From Bradyrhizobium niftali (lineage in GTDB: Bacteria; Pseudomonadota; Alphaproteobacteria; Rhizobiales; Xanthobacteraceae), in the NCBI RefSeq assembly GCF_004571025.1, contig NZ_SPQT01000001.1:124001-188000 (forward strand): 64,000 bases of DNA, in the 5' to 3' direction. The notes beneath the pieces are model-generated. The model did no database searches. It saw only the letters and a program-made list of their open reading frames with translations, and had not been told where the DNA came from. Shown here piece after piece: positions 25,162-33,427 of the stretch (position 1 is its first letter; every line of letters begins with the position of its first letter). The position numbers and the translations under genes were made by a program.

Positions 25162-26036
25162 TCTACGACATCCGTCACGTCACCACTTACGAGTACGAGA
25201 GTCCGGTCAGCTTCGCTCGCTGCACGCTGCGGCTGGAGCCGAGGAGCGGCGGCGGCCAGAAGCTGATCTCGCACCATGTCGAGATTCGTCCGCGCCCCTC
25301 CGAGCGCAACGTGCGGCGCGATTTCTTCGGCACGCTGACCGAGAGCGTCGTGATCGAGGCCGCGCATCGCAACTTGCGCATCGACTCGCGTTCGCGCGTT
25401 TCGGTGTCGCGCCAGCCGCCGGCGCGCGATGCTGGGAGCCCGGCCTGGGAGAGCATTCGCGACATCGCGTTCGAGGCGACCAGCCTCGGGCCGTCCTCGC
25501 CGGTCGGCTACGTCTTTGCGAGTCCGCTGGTGCCGGTGCTGCGTCCGGTCAGCGCCTATGCGGCTTTGAGCTTTGCGCCCGGCGCGGGCATCCTCGCAGG
25601 CGCGGTCGATCTCATGCACCGCATCCGCACCGAGTTTCGCTACGATCCCAAGGCGACGGTGATTTCGACGCCGCTCAACGAGGTCTTCGACAAGCGGCAC
25701 GGCGTCTGCCAGGACTTTGCCCATGTGATGATCGCAGGACTGCGCGGGCTCGGTCTTCCGGCGGCCTATGTCAGCGGCTATCTGCGCACCATTCCGCCGC
25801 CGGGCCAGCCGCGGCTGCAAGGCGCCGACGCAACCCACGCCTGGGTATCGCTGTGGTGCGGGGCGGAGCTCGGCTGGGTCGATTTCGATCCGACCAACGA
25901 TCTTCTGGTCGCCAATGACCATATCGTGCTCGCGGTCGCACGCGACTTCTCCGACGTCTCGCCGGTCGATGGTATCATCGTCGGTTCGCCGAAGCAGAAG
26001 CTCGGCGTCGCCGTCGACGTGTTGCTGGTGGAGTGA
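25158..26036 (+). CDS. transglutaminase-like cysteine protease family protein
   Basis: 292 residues, GTG start overlapping the ATP-grasp stop by 4 bases. The N-terminal beta domain (YDIRHVTTYEYESPVSFARC) precedes a transglutaminase core with Cys184 (RHGVCQDFAHVM), His227 (ATHAWVSLW) and Asp244 (VDFDPTN), so the triad is intact. YVSGYLRTIPPPG is typical of the family. No signal peptide is evident. Enzymes of this type can hydrolyse or exchange amide bonds. In the three-gene operon the protein could trim, release or cross-link the peptide made by the ATP-grasp ligase, which is inference. It is distinct from the large transglutaminase at the operon start (about one quarter the length). Confidence 0.92.
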   Translation: MIYDIRHVTTYEYESPVSFARCTLRLEPRSGGGQKLISHHVEIRPRPSERNVRRDFFGTLTESVVIEAAHRNLRIDSRSRVSVSRQPPARDAGSPAWESIRDIAFEATSLGPSSPVGYVFASPLVPVLRPVSAYAALSFAPGAGILAGAVDLMHRIRTEFRYDPKATVISTPLNEVFDKRHGVCQDFAHVMIAGLRGLGLPAAYVSGYLRTIPPPGQPRLQGADATHAWVSLWCGAELGWVDFDPTNDLLVANDHIVLAVARDFSDVSPVDGIIVGSPKQKLGVAVDVLLVE

Positions 26037-26364
26037 CCGCGGGCCTCCGCCGTCCCGGCATCGTCCAGGACGATGCAGGCGCATGCGCCAGCCGGCGGTC
26101 CATTCCGGTGCCCTCTAGCCGACGTCCGATAAAGCGAATTTTGATGTGTGTCCGGCGGCCGCAGTCCTGCATGGCCCGCCCTGGATGCATCGCGCCGCGA
26201 CAGCAGCCGCGATGTCGCAGCGCGCAACTGCAGCATATTTGCGTATTTTTGGTCCGGGATTTGGTCACCCGGCCCAAGATGGGCTATGCTGGCCCTTGCG
26301 TCGAGGACAGGAATGAGACGTCGGGAGTTGACGTGGGACACCACCGACAAGCGGGGCTGCATCC
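26037..26364. other. 328-bp non-coding region upstream of HD-domain gene
   Basis: I see no gene here on either strand. The segment 26261-26290 has TTGGTC and TATGCT spaced 18 bases apart, which could be a sigma-70 type promoter for the downstream HD gene. An AT-richer patch (26236-26252) precedes it. No palindromic repeat of the kinds found elsewhere in the window. Confidence 0.4.
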
Positions 26365-27192
26365 ATGATGACGTTGCCGAGACTGGCGGCCGAATCCCTG
26401 GAGAAGTTGCTGGGTACATTCATGCGTCGCCGGTACGACGAGTCCTCCGCCAGGGTGCTGGAGGGCTCGACGCGGACCGCGATGGAATGCATCGGCAACA
26501 GCGACGCGCTCTACCACAACATCGAGCACACGATGCTGGTGACGCTGGCCGCCCAGGCCATCCTCACGGGACGTAATCTCCATGCGCATCTTGCGGCGGA
26601 GGACTACCTCCACATCCTGATCGCCTGCCTTGCGCACGACATCGGCTATGTTCGCGGCCTGTTTCCGGAGGATGACGAAGACGGTTTCATCATCGACGAG
26701 GCCGGGACCAAGGTGTCGCTGCCGCGCGGCGCCTCGGATGCCAGTTTGATGATGTATCACGTTGATCGCTCGAAACTTTTCGTGCGGCGGCGGCTGCCGC
26801 CGATCCGCGGTATCGACAGCGAGCGCGTCGCCCGCGCCATCGAGGGAACACGCTTCCCGGCCCGCGAAGGGCAGGAGTATGACGACGAGGCCTCGATCCT
26901 GCGCGCCGCCGACTTCATCGGCCAGCTCGGCGATCCCAACTATCTGCGCAAGGCCAATGCGCTCTATTACGAATTCGAAGAGGTCGGCATCAACCGCCAG
27001 CTCGGCTACGATTCGCCCGCCGACATCGTGAACCGCTATCCACAATTCTACTGGAACAGCGTCGCACCGCATATCCAGACCGAGATCGGCTACCTCAACA
27101 AGACCGAGATCGGCCGGCAGTGGATCGCCAACCTCTACAGCAACGTGTTCCGCGCCGAACGCGAGATCTCGCTGTCGGGCCCGCAGAAGTAG
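26365..27192 (+). CDS. HD-domain metal-dependent phosphohydrolase
   Basis: 275 residues. HD-superfamily metal ligands are visible as His51 and His55 (LYHNIEHT) and His91-Asp92 (CLAHDIGY), with a later Asp in EASILRAADFIGQLGDPNY. The pattern resembles cyclic-nucleotide phosphodiesterase-like or HD-GYP-related hydrolases without accessory domains. No membrane segment. Substrate is unknown: a nucleotide or signalling phosphodiester is the usual range. It is preceded by a 328-base gap, so probably monocistronic, and followed by a palindromic repeat. Confidence 0.8.
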   Translation: MMTLPRLAAESLEKLLGTFMRRRYDESSARVLEGSTRTAMECIGNSDALYHNIEHTMLVTLAAQAILTGRNLHAHLAAEDYLHILIACLAHDIGYVRGLFPEDDEDGFIIDEAGTKVSLPRGASDASLMMYHVDRSKLFVRRRLPPIRGIDSERVARAIEGTRFPAREGQEYDDEASILRAADFIGQLGDPNYLRKANALYYEFEEVGINRQLGYDSPADIVNRYPQFYWNSVAPHIQTEIGYLNKTEIGRQWIANLYSNVFRAEREISLSGPQK

Positions 27193-27201
27193 GGGACTCT
27201 T

Positions 27202-27278
27202 GTAGCCCTGATGAGCGAAGCGATATCCGGGGCCGGTGTCGCCAAACCCCGGATGTCGCTTCGCTCATCAGGGCTACG
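27202..27278. repeat. intergenic palindromic repeat, GTAGCCCTGATGAGCGAAGCG family
   Basis: Left arm GTAGCCCTGATGAGCGAAGC and right arm GCTTCGCTCATCAGGGCTAC are a perfect inverted pair, with inner ATCCGGGG and CCCCGGAT. It lies between the HD hydrolase and alpha/beta hydrolase genes. Confidence 0.88.
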
Positions 27279-27302
27279 ACCTCGCAAGTCCGTGAGAAAA
27301 TC

Positions 27303-28199
27303 ATGCAACAAAAAACCATCACCACGGATGTCCTCGACATCGCCTATCTCGAATACGGCACACCTGATGGCTGGCCCTGCATCATGGGCCACGGCTTCCC
27401 CTACGACGTGAACGCCTATGCCGAGACTGCGCCGATCATCGCGCAGGCCGGCGCGCGGGTGCTGGTACCCTGGCTGCGCGGCTACGGGCCGACGCGGTTT
27501 CGTTTCCCGGAAACGCTGCGCTCCGGCGAGCAGGCGGCGCTGGGCGCCGACCTGCTGGCCTTCATGGACGCGCTTCGCATCGAACGTGCGGTCGTCGGCG
27601 GCTATGACTGGGGCGGCCGCGCGGCCTGCGTGGTTGCGGCGCTGTACCCCGCGCGCGTTGTCGGGCTCGTCTCCGGCAATTCCTACAACATCCAGGACAT
27701 CGCCCGCTCCATGGAGCCGGGCGCCCCGGCGCATGAGGCGGCGCTCTGGTATCAATATCTCTTCCACAACGAGCGCGGCCGCCGCGCGCTGGAGCGCAAC
27801 CGGCGCGGCTTCGCCCGCCAGCTCTGGTCGATGTGGTCGCCGACATGGGCCTTTGACGATGCGACGTTCGAGCGGAGCGCGATCTCGTTCGACAATCCCG
27901 ACTTCGTCGATGTCGTGATTCACTCCTACCGCCACCGCTACGCGCTGGTCGCAGGCGATCCCGCCTATGCCGGGACCGAGGAAAGGCTTGCGGCACAGCC
28001 GCCGATCCGCGTCCCGACGATCGCAATCGACGGCGACAGCGACGGCGTCGATTCCGGCACCGCCCATCACGCGCGCAAGTTCGAGGGCTTTTTCGAGCGG
28101 CGCGTGTTCGCAGGCGCCGGTCATAACCTGCCGCAGGAGCGGCCGGCCGAATGGGCGCAGGCCGTAGCCGATGTTCGCAAGGCCGCTGCCGGGTCCTGA
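27303..28199 (+). CDS. alpha/beta hydrolase, epoxide hydrolase/haloalkane dehalogenase-like
   Basis: 298 residues from ATG 27303. The nucleophile elbow GGYDWGGR carries Asp102 rather than Ser, as in epoxide hydrolases and haloalkane dehalogenases. The oxyanion strand is MGHGFPYD, and the catalytic His is in GAGHNLPQERP near the end. A cap region (about 125-215; WYQYLFHNERGRRALERNRRG) is present. It would open an epoxide or displace a halide through an alkyl-enzyme ester. The substrate is unknown. It is followed, 78 bases on, by a Rieske-FAD reductase, which may form an electron-transfer or detoxification pair with it (inference). Confidence 0.85.
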   Translation: MQQKTITTDVLDIAYLEYGTPDGWPCIMGHGFPYDVNAYAETAPIIAQAGARVLVPWLRGYGPTRFRFPETLRSGEQAALGADLLAFMDALRIERAVVGGYDWGGRAACVVAALYPARVVGLVSGNSYNIQDIARSMEPGAPAHEAALWYQYLFHNERGRRALERNRRGFARQLWSMWSPTWAFDDATFERSAISFDNPDFVDVVIHSYRHRYALVAGDPAYAGTEERLAAQPPIRVPTIAIDGDSDGVDSGTAHHARKFEGFFERRVFAGAGHNLPQERPAEWAQAVADVRKAAAGS

Positions 28200-28277
28200 A
28201 TTTCGCGATCGCAGGAACTTTTCGCCGGTCCCGCCGTCCAATCCCGAGCTGCGCGTTGAGCTGCGAGGGAGATGACC

Positions 28278-29801
28278 ATGAGCGAGGAAAGCAAGCCGAG
28301 CGGACCGGATCTGACCAAAGGCGTGGCCCTCACCGCATTCAAGGACGGCAAGCTGCTCGGCCATGTCGGCGAGGAAGATGTGCTGCTGGTCCAGGCGGGC
28401 GGCGAGGTCTTTGCGATCGAGCCCACCTGCAGCCATTATCACGGCCCGCTCGCCGAAGGCCTGGTGGTGGACGACACCATCCGCTGTCCCTGGCATCACG
28501 CCTGCTTCTCCCTGCGATCAGGCGAGGCGACGCGCCCGCCCGCCCTCAACGCGCTGGCGGTATGGGAGGTGACGCGGGACCAGGACAGGATCATCGTTCA
28601 GAGCAAGCGTGAGGCACCGAAGCCGCCGGCGACGCACCGCAGCGCGCCGGCACCCGAGAAATTCGTCATCGTCGGCGGCGGTGCGGCCGGCTTTGCGGCG
28701 GCCGAGATGCTCCGGCGCGAGGGCTTTGCCGGCGCCATCACCATGCTCAGCAATGATGGCGCCATGCCGGTCGACCGGCCGAACCTCTCCAAGGACTATC
28801 TCGCCGGCAACGCACCGGAGGATTGGCTGCCGCTGCGGGGCGAGGACTATTATCAGGACGCCGGCATCGATCTCAGGCTGAACACGAATGTCTCCGCGAT
28901 CGATGCGAAGACGCGCAGCGTCACGCTGGGCAATGGCGACAGACTGCCGTTCGACCGGCTGCTGCTCGCGACCGGCGCCGAGCCGGTCAAATTGCAGATT
29001 CCGGGCGCCGACCAGCCCCATGTCCACACCTTGCGGTCCGTCGCCGACAGCCGTGCCATCATCAAGGCCACGGGCAGCGCGAGGCGCGTGCTGGTGATCG
29101 GCGCCAGCTTCATTGGCCTCGAAGTCGCGGCCTCGTTGCGGGCACGCAAGCTGGAGGTCCATGTGGTCGCTCCAGAGGAGCGGCCGATGCAGCGCGTGCT
29201 CGGACCGGAGATGGGCGATTTCGTTCGCGCGCTCCATGAAGAGAATGGCGTCAACTTCCATCTCGGGGACACTGTGGAGAGGCTCGACGGTACGCGCGCG
29301 ACGCTGAAGAGCGGCGGCGTCATCGAGGCCGACCTCGTCGTGGTCGGCATCGGCGTCAAGCCGCGCCTTGCGCTGGCCGAGAAGGCGGGGCTTGCGGCGG
29401 ATCGCGGTGTCAGCGTGAGCGAATATCTCGAAACCAGCATCGCCGGCATCTTTGCGGCTGGCGACATCGCACGCTGGCCCGATCCGCATTCGCGGCAAAC
29501 CATCCGCGTCGAGCACTGGGTGGTGGCGGAGCGGCAGGGCCAGACCGCGGCGCGCAACATGCTGGGCCGGCGCGAACGCTTCGATGCCGTGCCGTTCTTC
29601 TGGAGCCAACATTACGATGTGCCGATCAACTATGTCGGCCACGCCGAGAGTTTTGACGACATCGCGATCGAGGGCAGCATTGCAGGCAAGGACTGTCTGC
29701 TAAAGTACCGCAAGGGCGGCCGCGTGCTTGCGGTCGCCTCGATTTACCGCGATCTCGACAGTCTCAAAGCCGAGCTCGACATGGAGCGGCAGGGCGCGTG
29801 A
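28278..29801 (+). CDS. Rieske-FAD pyridine nucleotide-disulfide oxidoreductase (AIFM3-like)
   Basis: 507 residues from ATG 28278; a GAGGGAG site sits correctly for this start and abuts the alternative ATG at 28272. The N-terminal Rieske [2Fe-2S] domain has ligands Cys51, His53, Cys70 and His73 (CSHYHG...CPWHH). The FAD-binding GGGAAG lies near 133, the NAD-binding VIGASFIGLEVA mid-protein, and the second FAD motif is IFAAGDIARW. The C-terminal reductase domain is KGGRVLAVASIYRD. The whole fusion is like apoptosis-inducing-factor-3 and ferredoxin reductases of oxygenase systems. It likely moves electrons from NADH through FAD to the Rieske centre. No oxygenase component is adjacent. Confidence 0.9.
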   Translation: MSEESKPSGPDLTKGVALTAFKDGKLLGHVGEEDVLLVQAGGEVFAIEPTCSHYHGPLAEGLVVDDTIRCPWHHACFSLRSGEATRPPALNALAVWEVTRDQDRIIVQSKREAPKPPATHRSAPAPEKFVIVGGGAAGFAAAEMLRREGFAGAITMLSNDGAMPVDRPNLSKDYLAGNAPEDWLPLRGEDYYQDAGIDLRLNTNVSAIDAKTRSVTLGNGDRLPFDRLLLATGAEPVKLQIPGADQPHVHTLRSVADSRAIIKATGSARRVLVIGASFIGLEVAASLRARKLEVHVVAPEERPMQRVLGPEMGDFVRALHEENGVNFHLGDTVERLDGTRATLKSGGVIEADLVVVGIGVKPRLALAEKAGLAADRGVSVSEYLETSIAGIFAAGDIARWPDPHSRQTIRVEHWVVAERQGQTAARNMLGRRERFDAVPFFWSQHYDVPINYVGHAESFDDIAIEGSIAGKDCLLKYRKGGRVLAVASIYRDLDSLKAELDMERQGA

Positions 29802-30059
29802 GCCCCTGCCGTCGCTTGGCGGTACCCCGGCGAGCCAATTCACCTGGCGGACTGTCGCCGGCGAGAAGCCGGGACGACCGGGCGGCTTCCCTCGCACTTT
29901 TCGGCGTTCTATTTCAGCATTCCGGACTGAAGCGTCACATTCGATCTTGATTTGCGTCAATGTTGCTGCCGGTGAGGGCTGCTTTGCTGGCTGTTGTCCG
30001 GGTGCGGTGCGTGCTATTCTGGCGTGTGGCCGCGGGCTTCGCATGCAGGAGTGACCGCC

Positions 30060-30635
30060 ATGACAAGTGCTTCGGATACCTCGCACCATCCCAGCCTCGG
30101 CTCGGGCATCACCGCGCTGCATGCCAAATGGGGATGGATCGTCGCGCTCGGTGTCGTCTATCTCATCGCCGGCTTCGTCGCGCTCGGCAGCATGGTGATG
30201 GCGACGGTGGCGAGCGTGATCGTGGTCGGTGCGATGATGATCGTCGCCGGGATCACCGAAATCATCGGGGCGTTCCAGATGAAGAGCTGGGGCAAGTTCC
30301 TGATCTGGGCTCTGCTCGGCGTGCTCTACGTCGTCGCAGGCTTCCTGACCTTCGAGAATCCGCTGTTTGCTGCAGCGTTGTTGACCCTGTTCCTCGGCGC
30401 CTCGCTGCTTGCCTCCGGCGCCGTCAGGCTGTTTCTCGCCTTCAGCATGAAGCGCGAAAGCCCGTGGGTGTGGGTCGCGCTCTCGGCCGTGATTACGCTG
30501 CTGCTCGGATTGTTGATCCTGGCGCGCTGGCCGGTCAACAGCGTCTATATCCTGGGCCTGTTTCTCGGCATCGACCTGATCATGGCAGGTGCCGGCTGGG
30601 TCAGTCTGGGCTTCAGCCTGCGGCGGCGCGGCTAA
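30060..30635 (+). CDS. HdeD-family (DUF308) membrane protein
   Basis: 191 residues from ATG 30060, with AGGAG 8 bases before. Six predicted hydrophobic helices are visible: WIVALGVVYLIAGFVALGS, VASVIVVGAMMIVAGITEII, FLIWALLGVLYVVAGFL, AALLTLFLGASLLASGAVRL, VWVALSAVITLLLGLLILA and YILGLFLGIDLIMAGAGW. This is the HdeD/DUF308 pattern with a short cytoplasmic N-terminus. E. coli HdeD is linked to acid resistance at high cell density, but the molecular activity is not known. No hdeA/hdeB are nearby. Confidence 0.85.
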   Translation: MTSASDTSHHPSLGSGITALHAKWGWIVALGVVYLIAGFVALGSMVMATVASVIVVGAMMIVAGITEIIGAFQMKSWGKFLIWALLGVLYVVAGFLTFENPLFAAALLTLFLGASLLASGAVRLFLAFSMKRESPWVWVALSAVITLLLGLLILARWPVNSVYILGLFLGIDLIMAGAGWVSLGFSLRRRG

Positions 30636-30754
30636 CCAGCAACTCGACGCAAGACCGTGTCGCGGAACTCCGCTGATCTGACGCGCTGACAAAAAGCAGC
30701 GCGCCGCGCGCTCGCCTGACGGGGTCGCGCGACGATAATCATCCGGGAGAAACC

Positions 30755-31966
30755 ATGAAAGCCGCTTTGGCCCTGGCCGCAGCATTGGCTGCCGCCTGCC
30801 TGTCCACGCCCGCTTCCGCGCAAAAATCCTACGGCCCTGGTGTCAGCGACACCGAGATCAAGATCGGCAACACCATGCCCTATAGCGGGCCGGCTTCGCC
30901 GCTCAGCATCACCGGCAAGGTCATCGCGGCCTATTTCGACGAGGTCAACGACAAGGGCGGCGTCAACGGCCGCAAGCTCAATCTGATCTCGCTGGACGAT
31001 GCGTTCTCGCCGCCCAAGACCATGGAGGCGGCGCGGCGGCTGGTCGAGAGCGACGGCGTCGCCTTCATCTTCGCCACCATGGGCACCGCGCCGAGCTCGG
31101 CGATCGCTAAATATCTCAACAGCAACAAGGTGCCGCAGCTCTTTCTGATCAGCTCGGCCTCGAAGTGGAACGATCCCGTCAACATGCCGTGGTCGATGGC
31201 GCTGCCCTGGGCGCCGAACTACACCAGCGAGGCCGCGATCGACGTCGCCTATGCCCGCGCCAAGAACCCGAATGCGCGGTTCGCCGTGCTCTATCAGAAC
31301 GACGACGCCGGCAAGGAATATCTGCGCGGCGTCAAGGAAGCGCTCGGCGCCGACGCCGACAAGGCGATCGCGATGGCCTCGAGCTTCGAGGTCGCCGATC
31401 CGACCGTCGATTCCCAGGTGCTGACGCTCGCCAACACCAAGGCCGATGTCTTCCTGATCTATTCGGTGACGCCGCGCGCCTGCGCGCAGGCGGTCCGGAA
31501 GGCGCACGAGGTCGGCTGGCAGCCGCAGCGCTTCATCGCCAGCGGCTGCGCCAACAAGGCCACCGTGATGGTGCCGGCCGGCCTCGATGCCGGCAAGGGC
31601 GTGCTGTCGCTCGGCTCGCTCAAGCCGTTCGTCGAGCAGCCCAAGGACGATCCGGCGATGACGGCCTATATCGACTTCATGAAGAAGCGCCTGCCCAATG
31701 CCGACGTCAACAATGTCGCGGGTCTCTACGGCTACACCGTCGCCGAGGCCCTGGTGGTCCTGCTCAAGCAGTGCAAGGACAATCTGACGCGCGAGAACAT
31801 CATGGCGCAGGCGGCCAACTTGAAGAACGTGCCGCTGTCGCTCTTGATGCCCGGCATCACGCTCAACACCACGCCGCAGGATTTCCGCCCCATCAAGGAC
31901 GGCTATATGCTCCAGTTCGACGGCAACGACTGGGTCGTCGCAAGCGAGCTGTTGCGCGGGACGTGA
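30755..31966 (+). CDS. branched-chain amino acid-type ABC transporter substrate-binding protein
   Basis: 403 residues, type-1 periplasmic binding fold (LivK/AmiC family). A Sec signal peptide of about 22 residues ends ASAQK. IKIGNTMPYSGPASPLSITG and YFDEVNDKGGVNGRKL are the usual ligand-site start, with RFAVLYQNDDAGKEYLRGVKE in the hinge region. The RBS GGGAGAAACC is strong. No permease or ATPase genes flank it, so it must work with a transporter encoded elsewhere or as a sensor. Bradyrhizobium-type genomes carry many such orphans. The ligand cannot be told; it may be an aromatic acid, amide or amino acid. Confidence 0.88.
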   Translation: MKAALALAAALAAACLSTPASAQKSYGPGVSDTEIKIGNTMPYSGPASPLSITGKVIAAYFDEVNDKGGVNGRKLNLISLDDAFSPPKTMEAARRLVESDGVAFIFATMGTAPSSAIAKYLNSNKVPQLFLISSASKWNDPVNMPWSMALPWAPNYTSEAAIDVAYARAKNPNARFAVLYQNDDAGKEYLRGVKEALGADADKAIAMASSFEVADPTVDSQVLTLANTKADVFLIYSVTPRACAQAVRKAHEVGWQPQRFIASGCANKATVMVPAGLDAGKGVLSLGSLKPFVEQPKDDPAMTAYIDFMKKRLPNADVNNVAGLYGYTVAEALVVLLKQCKDNLTRENIMAQAANLKNVPLSLLMPGITLNTTPQDFRPIKDGYMLQFDGNDWVVASELLRGT

Positions 31967-32000
31967 GGCAGTGGGCGGCTATCGCGGTTGATGACGGCGC

Positions 32001-32133
32001 ATCCTTCGAGACGCCCGCTTTCGCGGGCTCCTCAGGATGAGGGCGGAGTGCGCGGCGGCAGGTTCGACAGGCGCGAATGCCGCTTAGCCTCACCCTGAGG
32101 AGACCGCACAGCGGTCGTCTCGAAGGGCGAGGC
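32001..32133. repeat. intergenic palindromic repeat, CATCCTTCGAGACG/CGTCTCGAAGGGCG family
   Basis: Outer arms ATCCTTCGAGACG and CGTCTCGAAGG pair, with inner CTCCTCAGGATGAGG and CCTCACCCTGAGGAG. Same family as the element at 8676-8780. It lies in the 228-bp space before the acyl-CoA dehydrogenase. Confidence 0.82.
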
Positions 32134-32194
32134 GTGCGCTCCACCTATGGCGGAAGGCCAGGGCCGATCACGCTCGGCGAACAGGAGACCACCA

Positions 32195-33427
32195 ATGGAC
32201 TTTCAACACTCCGCACGTTCGCTGGAGCTCCAGGAGCGCGTCCGCCAGTTCATGCGGACGCATGTCGAGCCGGTCGAGGAGCTCTATTACGAGCAGGTCA
32301 AGCCCGAGGCCGTGCGCTACAAGACGCCGCAGGTCCTCCAGGACCTGAAGCGGCTGGCGCGGGAGCAGGGGCTCTGGAACCTGTTTCTGTCAGGTGAGCA
32401 CGGCCCAGATCCTACCAGTTCAAGCCTCACCAACCTCGAATACGCCCCCGTGAAGGAGATTATGGGCCGCATCCTCTGGGCGCCCGAGGTCTTCAACTGC
32501 TCGGCGCCCGATGTCGGCAACATGGAGGTGCTGGCGAACTACGGCACGCCGGCGCAGCAGGAGCGCTGGCTGAAGCCGCTGCTGGAGGGGCGCATCCGCT
32601 CCGGCTTCTCGATGACGGAGCCACAGGTCGCCTCCAGCGATGCCACCAACATCCAGTGCGAGATCAAGCGCGACGGCGGCGACTACGTCATCAACGGCCG
32701 CAAATGGTTCACGTCAGGCGCAATGAACGAGGATTGCGAGATCCTGATCGTGATGGGCAAGACCGCGCCCGACCATCCCGACCGCCATCGCCAGCAATCC
32801 ATGATCCTGGTGCCGAGGGCGACGCCCGGCGTGCGCATCGTGCGCGACATGCTCACTTACGGCTATGACGACGCGCCGGTCGGCCACCCCGAGATCGTCT
32901 ACGAGAACGTCCGCGTGCCCGCCGAGAACATCCTGCTCGGCGAGGGCCGCGGCTTCGAGATCGCGCAAGGCCGGCTCGGTCCCGGCCGTATCCACCATTG
33001 CATGCGGCTGATCGGCTGCGCCCAGCGTGCGCTGGAATTGATGTGCCAGCGCGCGGTGTCGCGCACAGCCTTCGGCAAGCCGCTCGCCGAGCAGGGCTCG
33101 GTGCGCGAGGACATCGCAAACTCCTTCTGCGAGATCGCGCAGGCGCGGCTCTTGACGCTGCAAGCCGCCGACAGGATGGACCGCGAAGGCAACAAGGCCG
33201 CGCGCGACCTGATCGCCGCGGCCAAGATCGTGGTGCCGAGCATGGCCGCCCGCGTCATCGACCGCGCCATCCAGATCCACGGCGCCGCCGGCGTCTCGCA
33301 GGACACGTTCCTGGCGCGTGCCTACGTCTACGCCCGCTTCATCCGCATCGGCGACGGTCCCGACCAGGTGCATCTGGCCGCTGTCGGCAAGGAGCTGATC
33401 AGGCGGGGCGGGGTGATGGCGGGGTAG
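32195..33427 (+). CDS. acyl-CoA dehydrogenase (ACAD10/11-like)
   Basis: 410 residues from ATG 32195 (AGGAGA upstream). It has FAD-dependent acyl-CoA dehydrogenase domains: helical N-terminus ([19 protein letters not shown]), beta middle with [17 protein letters not shown] and KWFTSGAMN, and helical C-terminus with [35 protein letters not shown]. The GDGPDQVH segment has Asp where classic enzymes have the catalytic Glu near this position, as in the ACAD10/11 branch. It oxidises an acyl-CoA to the enoyl-CoA with ETF as acceptor. Its last 29 bases overlap the 3' end of the convergent regulator gene. The specific chain type is unknown. Confidence 0.9.
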   Translation: MDFQHSARSLELQERVRQFMRTHVEPVEELYYEQVKPEAVRYKTPQVLQDLKRLAREQGLWNLFLSGEHGPDPTSSSLTNLEYAPVKEIMGRILWAPEVFNCSAPDVGNMEVLANYGTPAQQERWLKPLLEGRIRSGFSMTEPQVASSDATNIQCEIKRDGGDYVINGRKWFTSGAMNEDCEILIVMGKTAPDHPDRHRQQSMILVPRATPGVRIVRDMLTYGYDDAPVGHPEIVYENVRVPAENILLGEGRGFEIAQGRLGPGRIHHCMRLIGCAQRALELMCQRAVSRTAFGKPLAEQGSVREDIANSFCEIAQARLLTLQAADRMDREGNKAARDLIAAAKIVVPSMAARVIDRAIQIHGAAGVSQDTFLARAYVYARFIRIGDGPDQVHLAAVGKELIRRGGVMAG

